19,996 nt of DNA, taken from contig JAZQNN010000035.1 in NCBI GenBank assembly GCA_045627365.1, positions 1 through 19,996 of the forward strand, read 5' to 3'. The notes beneath the pieces were generated by a model that was not told where the DNA came from, searched no databases, and was given only the letters and a program-made list of their open reading frames with translations. The stretch comes from RGIG5612 sp045627365 (lineage in GTDB: Bacteria; Bacillota; Clostridia; Lachnospirales; Lachnospiraceae). A program made the translations under genes and the position numbers. This document shows, piece by piece, positions 14,467 through 19,996 of this stretch (positions are counted from its first letter, which is position 1; each line of letters opens with the position of its first letter).

Positions 14467-14499
14467 AAAGAGCTGCGAATTGATTTCGCAGCTCTTTTT
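14467..14499 (+). terminator. Rho-independent terminator after the MFS gene
   Basis: A 13-bp perfect stem (14467-14479 with 14485-14497, core GAGCTGCGAA), 5-nt loop, then a T-run ending at 14499. The left side is A-rich (AAAAGAAA), so it may also end transcripts of the convergent esterase gene that stops at 14520. Confidence 0.92.
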
Positions 14500-14519
14500 A
14501 TGCTTATTTCTATGACCCG

Positions 14520-15683
14520 TCAGAAAAGTCTCGGCGCAAGCGCCACCAGACCTCTTCTGAAAGTGCTCCAATCGTGATATTTGCTGTCTTCAAACACTAT
14601 CCGGCAATAGCAATTTAACTTATCTATTCCCGTTTCCGCGCAGAAATTATCGGAGAATATCAGTCCCTTATTGGTGTCCACTTCCGCGCTTCCGCAGCAT
14701 CTTAAGATCAGTTTGAAATCCTCTTCCAGTTTGGCCGGATCCTTCTTAGCCGCCTCAAGTGTAGCGTTAGCAAGCGCGCTGTCGCCGAAACCTACAGGCT
14801 TCATCGGTCCGCTTATATATCCGAGCCATCCGAAAAGCTCCGGGTGCGCCATTCCAAGGCAAGTTGTCTGAGGGCCTCCTCTGGAAACCCCTGCGGCGGC
14901 GCGGCCCCATTTGTCTTTCCTTACGCGGTATTCGCGCTCCATCAGCGGTATGCAGTCATAGATTATCTTGTTGACGTAGCTCTCGTAAGCGTGCCCGCCC
15001 TCGTCATCTCTGTGTGTCATTCCGTCGTTCATGACGACAAGCATCGGCTTCGCACGGCCTTCCGCGATCAGGTTGTCCATTATCTGCGAAACCTTGCCGG
15101 CAAAAGTCCAGGAAGTCTCATTTTCAGAACCGCCGTGGACCAGATAAAGCACCGGGTAAGCCGTGTCCGTATGCCGATATTCGGCTGGCGTATATACGAT
15201 GCACCTCTGCCACTTATCCATTGCCGCAGAAAAGTATGTCTCAAGCGTCAACGCGCCGTGCGGGACATCTTTTATCAAGATCTCCGGCAGTTTTTCGTCA
15301 GGGATCTCCACACAATTGGACAGATGTCCACCGCGAAAATATGTGTTCACAAGCGGATGGAGCATCGCCGCTCCGTCCACATAAAACATGAAGTCGTGCG
15401 GGCCGGCATTTGCCGGATCATACGGCACAAGCGCCCTGAAGAATCCCTCGGCATCCTTCTCAAGTACGATTTCAGCATTTCTTGTGTCGTTAAACGTCGA
15501 ATTGAACCTGACTGAAACGCTCTTAGCTTCAGGTGCCCACACGCTAAAGCTCAGATCTGCGTTGTCCTCGACCCTTGCTCCGTAACTTCCGTTAAAATCA
15601 GACCCCTGCGGCTCCTGGCGGTCAAATGTGCCCGGGCCGAAATCGTTGGTCCTGTTCCTTACTAATTCAGAAAAATCAGCCAT
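14520..15683 (-). CDS. Esterase with N-terminal CBM48-like (isoamylase-N/E-set) domain
   Basis: A 387-residue two-domain protein. Residues about 30-125 look like an early-set/CBM48 beta-sandwich: DLSFSVWAPEAKSVSVRF, then FYVDGAAMLHPLVN, as in the N-terminal modules of many CE1-type esterases and glycogen enzymes. Residues about 140-387 are a PF00756 esterase: PVLYLVHGGSENETSW (177-192), elbow GVSRGG with S267, and a C-terminal YHDWSTFRRGL with candidate H370. The SRGG elbow (usually SMGG) is a variant. No signal peptide, so probably cytoplasmic, acting on imported acylated sugars or oligosaccharides; this is inference from family and neighbour. It starts 10 nt after the mutarotase-like gene with an AGGGG ribosome site. 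Confidence 0.82.
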   Translation of the reverse strand: MADFSELVRNRTNDFGPGTFDRQEPQGSDFNGSYGARVEDNADLSFSVWAPEAKSVSVRFNSTFNDTRNAEIVLEKDAEGFFRALVPYDPANAGPHDFMFYVDGAAMLHPLVNTYFRGGHLSNCVEIPDEKLPEILIKDVPHGALTLETYFSAAMDKWQRCIVYTPAEYRHTDTAYPVLYLVHGGSENETSWTFAGKVSQIMDNLIAEGRAKPMLVVMNDGMTHRDDEGGHAYESYVNKIIYDCIPLMEREYRVRKDKWGRAAAGVSRGGPQTTCLGMAHPELFGWLGYISGPMKPVGFGDSALANATLEAAKKDPAKLEEDFKLILRCCGSAEVDTNKGLIFSDNFCAETGIDKLNCYCRIVFEDSKYHDWSTFRRGLVALAPRLF

Positions 15684-15693
15684 GTCAAAGCCC

Positions 15694-16590
15694 CTATTTC
15701 ATCTCATCGATAAACGTCCAGCGTCTTTCCCATTTTGCCTCTCCGTCCGGCTCGATGTATACACGGTTCTTGATCTCAGGAGAAACCATATGATCGGCGG
15801 ACCACACCATGGCAACCGCCGGTTTGAAAAACTCTTCGCCCACGACCGCAGCCTTGGCTCCCGCATTCGAAAGCTTCCAGGTAAACGGCAGCATCTCATC
15901 CATGCCTTCAAGTTCAAGATGAGCCATGCTGACGCCGTTGTCTACTTTGGCAAATGTCAGCGCATTTCCGTCCGCGATCATATTCTGCTCTTCGCCGTTT
16001 CTGCCTGCAATAGGGCCGTTGCCGATCGGTGCGAGATTCGGGAACTCCAGCCTGTAGTCCGGACTCAGCGCCATACCGTCGATGCTGATAAAATTGTGGC
16101 AATATTCAGTCAGTTCGACCGGCTTGTAACCGGCGTTGAACGCTTCGTACTTGACCGTCAGTGTAGCGCCGTTAATCGATATGCTCTTCCTGAAGCCCAC
16201 AGCATAGCCGTTGCACTCTTTCGGCGCAGTATAGAACCCGGCCTCTGTATCGTTAGCCTTGTACGCAACATCAAAATCCACGATATCGTATTTGCCGAAG
16301 AAGCTGTACTTGTCCTCGGTCTCCTTCCTGATCAGGCCGACACCGAACTTCGGGTAGCGCTCGCCCATCTTGGTCTCCTGACTTAAGTCAAGCTGGATCT
16401 CGCTGCACAGGCCTCTTCCGCCCGAGCTCGGATGTGACAGATTCTTCGGTTCGCTTGCGCAGAATCTTCTCTCTCCGTTCAGAACGACTTCCGTAATGAA
16501 TCCCGCGCGGTCGAATCTGACCGTAGTATTCGGGCTTTCCTTGGGCTCAGCTATCTCAACTCTTAATATGCCATTGTCAAGTGTAATCAT
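15694..16590 (-). CDS. Galactose-mutarotase-fold protein, possible sugar epimerase relative
   Basis: A 298-residue beta-rich protein. Its opening LDNGILRVEIAE, a central SSGGRGLCSEI and YPKFGVGLIRK, HNFISIDG (about 164-171) and a final EAKWERRWTF resemble aldose-1-epimerase-like carbohydrate-binding beta-supersandwich proteins. I cannot point to the standard His/Glu catalytic set of GalM with certainty, so the enzymatic role is unproven. No signal peptide. A promoter (TTGAAA-N17-TAAAAT) and AGAGGTG ribosome site precede it, and it is the first gene of a two-gene unit with the CBM48-like esterase, pointing to sugar or glycan metabolism. Confidence 0.6.
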   Translation of the reverse strand: MITLDNGILRVEIAEPKESPNTTVRFDRAGFITEVVLNGERRFCASEPKNLSHPSSGGRGLCSEIQLDLSQETKMGERYPKFGVGLIRKETEDKYSFFGKYDIVDFDVAYKANDTEAGFYTAPKECNGYAVGFRKSISINGATLTVKYEAFNAGYKPVELTEYCHNFISIDGMALSPDYRLEFPNLAPIGNGPIAGRNGEEQNMIADGNALTFAKVDNGVSMAHLELEGMDEMLPFTWKLSNAGAKAAVVGEEFFKPAVAMVWSADHMVSPEIKNRVYIEPDGEAKWERRWTFIDEMK

Positions 16591-16620
16591 TTTCGAATCA
16601 CCTCTTCTTTTGTTTCCTGT

Positions 16621-16649
16621 ATTTTACCAAAAGCCTCTGTCTGTTTCAA
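16621..16649 (-). promoter_or_regulatory. Promoter of the mutarotase-like/esterase unit
   Basis: Minus strand TTGAAA (16649-16644), exactly 17 nt, TAAAAT (16626-16621). Leader about 24 nt, containing AAGAGGTG before ATG 16590. Same hexamers and spacer as the internal promoter at 2205-2233. Confidence 0.72.
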
Positions 16650-16674
16650 TTAAGACGCTTATGATTTTGCCGAC

Positions 16675-16700
16675 AAAAAAGCAGCCCTTCTCGGGCTGCT
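16675..16700 (-). terminator. Rho-independent terminator of the small lipoprotein gene
   Basis: Read on the minus strand: AGCAGCCC (16700-16693), 5-nt loop, GGGCTGCT (16687-16680), followed by a run of six T (16680-16675). It separates the lipoprotein transcript from the downstream promoter at 16621-16649. Confidence 0.88.
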
Positions 16701-16723
16701 CACATATCTTCGCAATGCTATGC

Positions 16724-16972
16724 TTATTTAAGCGACTTCAAAAACTTCTTCAGGTCGAATTCACCGATCTTCTCCAGTGCGATATCGACCAGCTTGTCAG
16801 TGATCCCGTCCGCATACTGGTAAAGACCATTGTCGGACACCTTGTCGCGGAACTCCTCGAACTGCTCCTTGGTGATCTTGTAGTTCATTACCTTGTCTGC
16901 GCAGCCGGTGAGCGAGAATATCATAACCAGAACAACTGCAACAACTGCACATTTCTTCCAAATCTTCTTCAT
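16724..16972 (-). CDS. Small lipoprotein, function unknown
   Basis: An 82-residue protein starting at ATG 16972, which has a full AAAGGAGG ribosome site 7 nt upstream; the open frame extends to 17029 but the upstream ATG lacks a ribosome site and would spoil the signal peptide. The lipoprotein signal has KKIWKK, a hydrophobic stretch about residues 8-20 and lipobox SLTGC with C24. The mature part of 58 residues is charged and probably helical (ITKEQFEEFRDKVSD, then LVDIALEKIGEF). I do not recognise a family. It has its own promoter and terminator, so it is monocistronic. Confidence 0.82.
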   Translation of the reverse strand: MKKIWKKCAVVAVVLVMIFSLTGCADKVMNYKITKEQFEEFRDKVSDNGLYQYADGITDKLVDIALEKIGEFDLKKFLKSLK

Positions 16973-17027
16973 ATTCTGCCTCCTTTCACCAGACAACAAA
17001 TAAACGCGCTCTTTCAAGTGCAGCAAC

Positions 17028-17056
17028 ATTATATATTATCCGCGTTGAGTTGGCAA
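17028..17056 (-). promoter_or_regulatory. Promoter of the small lipoprotein gene
   Basis: Minus strand TTGCCA (17056-17051), 17-nt spacer, perfect TATAAT (17033-17028). Leader about 50 nt. The -35 box lies inside a 9-bp inverted repeat (17050-17072). Confidence 0.78.
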
Positions 17057-17072
17057 ATGATTTATTTGCCAA
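17050..17072. repeat. Inverted repeat TTGGCAAAT-N5-ATTTGCCAA
   Basis: Perfect 9-bp arms (17050-17058 and 17064-17072) with a 5-nt centre. It covers the -35 box of the lipoprotein promoter and lies about 120 bp upstream of the ppdK start point. No T-run follows, so it is an operator candidate rather than a terminator. Confidence 0.7.
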
Positions 17073-17092
17073 AAACCGATGGTTTTGTGCGC

Positions 17093-17137
17093 ATTGCATA
17101 CAAAAAAGAACAGATTGTTTTGGACATTGTATACAAT
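17093..17137 (+). promoter_or_regulatory. Two operator-like boxes upstream of ppdK
   Basis: ATTGCATACAA (17093-17103) and ATTGTATACAA (17126-17136) differ at one base and start 33 nt apart, about three helical turns. The second lies within the perfect 12-bp palindrome ATTGTATACAAT (17126-17137), ending 6 nt before the ppdK -35 box. The core resembles operators of FadR-subfamily GntR regulators (TTGTATACAA-like), but the regulator is unknown. Confidence 0.6.
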
Positions 17138-17143
17138 TCCACC

Positions 17144-17172
17144 TTGAAAAATAATTTTACCTCTCTTATAAT
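17144..17172 (+). promoter_or_regulatory. Promoter of ppdK
   Basis: TTGAAA (17144-17149), exactly 17 nt, perfect TATAAT (17167-17172). Start near 17179; the leader of about 58 nt ends with AAGGAGGT (17219-17226), 10 nt before ATG 17237. No hairpin resembling a riboswitch is seen in the leader. Confidence 0.85.
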
Positions 17173-17236
17173 CAACCTGTTGTGTGTATATAAAATAAAA
17201 AGAGATTTATTCAATATTAAGGAGGTCCCTCAATCA

Positions 17237-19864
17237 ATGGCAACTAAATGGGTTTACAAATTTAGCGAAGGTAATGCCAACATGAGAAACCTGCTGGGCG
17301 GCAAAGGTGCCAACCTTGCAGAAATGACCAATCTCGGTCTTCCTGTTCCTCAGGGCTTTACTATCACCACAGAAGCCTGCACTCAGTATTACGAAGATGG
17401 TCGTCAGATCAACGATGAGATCCAGGCTGAAATCAAGACAAATATCGCAGCTCTCGAAGAGCTGACAGGCAAGAAGTTCGGAGATGCTGAGAATCCTCTG
17501 CTCGTTTCCGTACGTTCAGGCGCTCGTGCTTCCATGCCGGGCATGATGGACACCATTCTTAACCTCGGCCTTAACGAGACCGTAGTTGAGACTCTTGCAA
17601 CTAAGTCCGGCAACCCTCGTTGGGCTTGGGACTGCTACAGACGTTTCATCCAGATGTTCTCTGACGTTGTTATGGAAGTTGGTAAGAAGTACTTCGAAGA
17701 GCTCATCGATCAGATGAAGACCGCTAAGGGCGTTAAGCAGGACGTTGAACTTACCGCTGAAGATCTTAAAGAGCTTGCTTCTCAGTTCAAGGCTGAGTAC
17801 AAGGCTAAGATCGGCGCAGACTTCCCTGATGATCCTAAGGTTCAGCTGATGGAAGCTATCAAGGCTGTATTCCGTTCATGGGACAACCCACGTGCAAATG
17901 TATACCGTCGTGACAACGATATCCCTTATTCATGGGGAACAGCTGTTAACGTACAGTCTATGGCATTTGGTAACATGGGCGATGACTGCGGAACAGGCGT
18001 TGCTTTCACAAGAGATCCTGCAACTGGAAATAAGGGCCTCTTCGGTGAGTTCCTTACCAATGCTCAGGGCGAAGACGTTGTAGCAGGCGTTCGTACACCT
18101 ATGCACATTACAGAAATGGCTGAAAAATTCCCAGAGGCATTTGTTCAGTTCCAGGATGTTTGCAATAAACTCGAATCCCATTACCGCGATATGCAGGATA
18201 TGGAATTCACCGTTGAGCATGGCAAACTTTACATGCTTCAGACACGTAACGGCAAGAGAACCGCTCAGGCAGCTCTTAAGATCGCTTGTGGCCTCGTTGA
18301 TGAGGGGATGGGAACCGAAGAAGAAGCTGGAGCTATGATCGATCCTCGTAACCTTGATACTCTTCTTCATCCTCAGTTCGATGCAGCTGCAGTTAAGGCT
18401 GCAACTCCGATGGGCAAAGGCCTTGGCGCTTCTCCCGGAGCTGCTTGCGGCAAGATCGTTTTCACAGCTGAAGACGCTGTTGAATGGGCTGCACGCGGAG
18501 AGAAAGTCGTTCTCGTTCGTCTTGAGACCTCTCCTGAAGACATTACGGGTATGAAGGCTGCTCAGGGTATCCTGACAGTTCGTGGCGGTATGACCAGCCA
18601 TGCAGCAGTTGTTGCCCGTGGTATGGGCGAGTGCTGCGTATCAGGTTGCGGCGCTATCAATATGGATGAAGCCAACAAGAAGTTCACTCTTGCCGGCAAA
18701 GAATTCCACGAGGGAGATTACATCTCAATCGATGGAACAACAGGTAACATTTACGATGGTCTTCTTCCGACCGTTGACGCTACTATCGCAGGTGAGTTCG
18801 GACGCGTTATGGCATGGGCTGACAAGGCTCGTACTCTTAAGGTTCGTACCAATGCTGATACTCCTGCAGATGCTCGCAAGGCTCGTGAGCTTGGCGCAGA
18901 GGGAATCGGACTTTGCCGTACAGAGCATATGTTCTTCGATGGCAACAGAATCGATGCTTTCCGTGAGATGATCTGCTCCGATACACTTGAAGAGCGTGAA
19001 GTTGCTCTTGAGAAGATACTTCCTCTTCAGCAGGGAGACTTCGAAGGTCTCTTCGAAGCTATGGAAGGCAACCCGGTTACCATTCGTTTTCTGGATCCTC
19101 CTCTTCATGAGTTCGTTCCGACTGAAGACGTTGACATTGAGAAGCTCGCTAAGACCAAGGGCAAGTCTGTAGAAGACATCAAGGCTATCTGCGCAGCTCT
19201 TAAAGAGACCAACCCGATGATGGGTCATCGTGGATGCCGTCTTGCAGTTACTTATCCTGAAATCGCAGTAATGCAGACCAAGGCTGTTATCCGTGCTGCC
19301 ATCAACGTATCCAAGAAGCATCCTGACTGGAACATCGTTCCTGAGATCATGATCCCTCTTACATGCGAACTTAAAGAGCTCAAATTCGTTAAGAATTACG
19401 TTGTAGAGACCGCTGATGCTGAAATCGCAGCAGCAGGCATCGATCTCAAGTACGAAGTTGGTACAATGATCGAGATCCCACGTGCAGCCCTTACAGCTGA
19501 TGATATCGCTAAGGAAGCTGAATTCTTCTGCTTCGGTACAAACGATCTTACTCAGATGACCTACGGCTTCTCACGTGATGACGCAGGCAAGTTCCTTGGT
19601 TCATACTATGACACCAAGATCCTTGAGAACGATCCGTTTGCTAAGCTCGACCAGACCGGCGTTGGCAAACTTATGGAAATGGCTATCAAGCTTGGCAAGG
19701 CTGAGCGTCCTGAGCTTCATGCAGGTATCTGCGGCGAGCACGGCGGAGATCCTTCTTCAATCGAGTTCTGCCACAAGATCGGCCTCAACTATGTAAGCTG
19801 CTCACCGTTCCGTGTACCAATCGCAAGACTGGCAGCAGCACAGGCAGCTATCGCTGAGAAATAA
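17237..19864 (+). CDS. ppdK: Pyruvate, phosphate dikinase
   Basis: An 875-residue enzyme interconverting pyruvate, ATP and phosphate with PEP, AMP and pyrophosphate; in clostridia it links glycolysis and gluconeogenesis through PPi. Domains in order: N-terminal nucleotide-binding domain (about 1-340, with GGKGANLAEM 21-30 and SVRSGARASMPGMMDT 91-106), phosphohistidine domain (about 390-510, TSHAAVVARGMG with swivelling catalytic H455), and C-terminal PEP/pyruvate barrel (about 530-875, CRTEHMFF, GTNDLTQMTYGFSRDD and catalytic C832 in CGEHGGDP). Length and residue numbers fit the Clostridium symbiosum enzyme almost exactly (His455, Cys831). The open frame runs upstream to 16496, but the strong ribosome site and family N-terminus fix the start at MATKWVYKFS. 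Codon use is rich in GCT, CGT, CTT and GTT, unlike the neighbours, as for highly expressed genes. Confidence 0.98.
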   Translation: MATKWVYKFSEGNANMRNLLGGKGANLAEMTNLGLPVPQGFTITTEACTQYYEDGRQINDEIQAEIKTNIAALEELTGKKFGDAENPLLVSVRSGARASMPGMMDTILNLGLNETVVETLATKSGNPRWAWDCYRRFIQMFSDVVMEVGKKYFEELIDQMKTAKGVKQDVELTAEDLKELASQFKAEYKAKIGADFPDDPKVQLMEAIKAVFRSWDNPRANVYRRDNDIPYSWGTAVNVQSMAFGNMGDDCGTGVAFTRDPATGNKGLFGEFLTNAQGEDVVAGVRTPMHITEMAEKFPEAFVQFQDVCNKLESHYRDMQDMEFTVEHGKLYMLQTRNGKRTAQAALKIACGLVDEGMGTEEEAGAMIDPRNLDTLLHPQFDAAAVKAATPMGKGLGASPGAACGKIVFTAEDAVEWAARGEKVVLVRLETSPEDITGMKAAQGILTVRGGMTSHAAVVARGMGECCVSGCGAINMDEANKKFTLAGKEFHEGDYISIDGTTGNIYDGLLPTVDATIAGEFGRVMAWADKARTLKVRTNADTPADARKARELGAEGIGLCRTEHMFFDGNRIDAFREMICSDTLEEREVALEKILPLQQGDFEGLFEAMEGNPVTIRFLDPPLHEFVPTEDVDIEKLAKTKGKSVEDIKAICAALKETNPMMGHRGCRLAVTYPEIAVMQTKAVIRAAINVSKKHPDWNIVPEIMIPLTCELKELKFVKNYVVETADAEIAAAGIDLKYEVGTMIEIPRAALTADDIAKEAEFFCFGTNDLTQMTYGFSRDDAGKFLGSYYDTKILENDPFAKLDQTGVGKLMEMAIKLGKAERPELHAGICGEHGGDPSSIEFCHKIGLNYVSCSPFRVPIARLAAAQAAIAEK

Positions 19865-19892
19865 TTGTCGAAACTGCATAAGATAAGCGATG

Positions 19893-19929
19893 AAGATCTC
19901 CGTATTTAAAAAATACGGAGATCTTTTTG
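19893..19929 (+). terminator. Rho-independent terminator of ppdK
   Basis: A 15-bp perfect stem (19893-19907 with 19911-19925, core GATCTCCGTATTT), 3-nt A loop and T-run 19924-19928. Confidence 0.95.
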
Positions 19930-19957
19930 ATTAATTTTATTTTTCAGAAAGAGAATA

Positions 19958-19993
19958 TGGTATAGTTTACATATAAGAGCAAAGAAGAGGAGG
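19958..19993 (+). promoter_or_regulatory. Promoter and ribosome site of a gene beyond the right edge
   Basis: Extended -10 TGGTATAGT (hexamer 19961-19966) with no good -35 at normal spacing, then GAGGAGG (19987-19993) at the window end. The coding start should lie within about 10 nt outside the window. Confidence 0.55.
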
Positions 19994-19996
19994 TTA

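Noticed and set aside
16675..16700. Hairpin as a plus-strand terminator or attenuator for ppdK
   Set aside because: The T-run is on the minus strand only, so it ends the lipoprotein transcript.
16973..17029. Upstream start of the small lipoprotein (19 extra residues)
   Set aside because: Would put a charged segment before the signal peptide, and the perfect ribosome site serves ATG 16972.
16496..17236. Open frame continuing upstream of ppdK for 247 codons
   Set aside because: The PPDK family N-terminus, the promoter at 17144-17172 and the AAGGAGGT site fix the start at 17237; the extension crosses a terminator and two opposing genes.
17173..17236. Riboswitch or attenuator in the ppdK leader
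   Set aside because: The leader is short and A/T-rich with no stable hairpin or T-run.
17930..18601. 223-codon open frame antisense to ppdK
   Set aside because: Cys/Ser-rich shadow frame caused by the codon bias of ppdK; no ribosome site or family resemblance.
1..19996. CRISPR arrays, tRNA genes, transposases, integrase sites or phage genes
   Set aside because: None were seen; no spaced identical repeats, cloverleaf patterns or mobile-element proteins are present.

Overview
The window (about 20 kb, no rRNA, tRNA, CRISPR array or insertion sequence seen) looks like chromosomal DNA of a low-to-mid GC Firmicute, most likely an anaerobic member of the Clostridia. Evidence for this: strong AGGAGG-type ribosome sites, sigma-A promoters with 17-bp spacers, a RicT (YaaT) gene beside holB and a trmN6/yabB-type methylase as in Firmicutes, an RlmD tail motif of a type I associate with clostridial RlmD proteins, and a clostridial-type PPi-dependent pyruvate phosphate dikinase.

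Region 1 (9401 down to 487, minus strand) is one compact run of ten genes with overlaps or gaps of 0-47 nt: a guanylate-kinase-like P-loop kinase, holB (DNA polymerase III delta prime), ricT, a trmN6-like methylase, a DeoD-type purine nucleoside phosphorylase, then a four-gene lipid module (acyl-AMP ligase fused to a carrier domain, two PlsC-type acyltransferases, a free acyl carrier protein), and rlmD. A good internal promoter (TTGAAA-N17-TAAAAT) can transcribe the last two genes separately. After the rlmD stop codon the conserved tail of clostridial RlmD continues in the same frame for 29 codons, so the tail seems cut off by a stop. The left edge holds the start of an exported protein with a possible beta-helix repeat.

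Region 2 (9402-11201, plus strand) is a two-gene unit: a GLSMGG esterase and a stand-alone ADP-dependent NAD(P)HX dehydratase. Its promoter overlaps the opposing kinase promoter. The dehydratase end overlaps by 31 bp the end of a convergent gene.

Region 3 (13131 down to 11171, minus strand) pairs a cation diffusion facilitator with Mn-type metal-site residues and a surface-anchored nuclease lipoprotein; the two share a TGATG junction. Divergent to it, on the plus strand, is an MFS exporter that appears to be transcribed with almost no 5' leader and ends at a strong hairpin terminator.

Region 4 (16590 down to 14520, minus strand) is a two-gene carbohydrate-like unit: a galactose-mutarotase-fold protein and a CBM48-like/esterase fusion, with its own TTGAAA-N17-TAAAAT promoter. 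Next comes a monocistronic small lipoprotein with a clear promoter and terminator.

Region 5 (17050-19929, plus strand) is ppdK, with codon use typical of a highly expressed gene, a strong promoter, two helically phased ATTG(C/T)ATACAA boxes just upstream and a 15-bp-stem terminator. A further promoter and ribosome site at the right edge announce a gene outside the window. I found no unmistakably new system; the most interesting items are the embedded lipid-tailoring module with unusual active-site residues, the purine phosphorylase with Asn at the catalytic Asp position, the ppdK operator boxes, and two genes that look leaderless.
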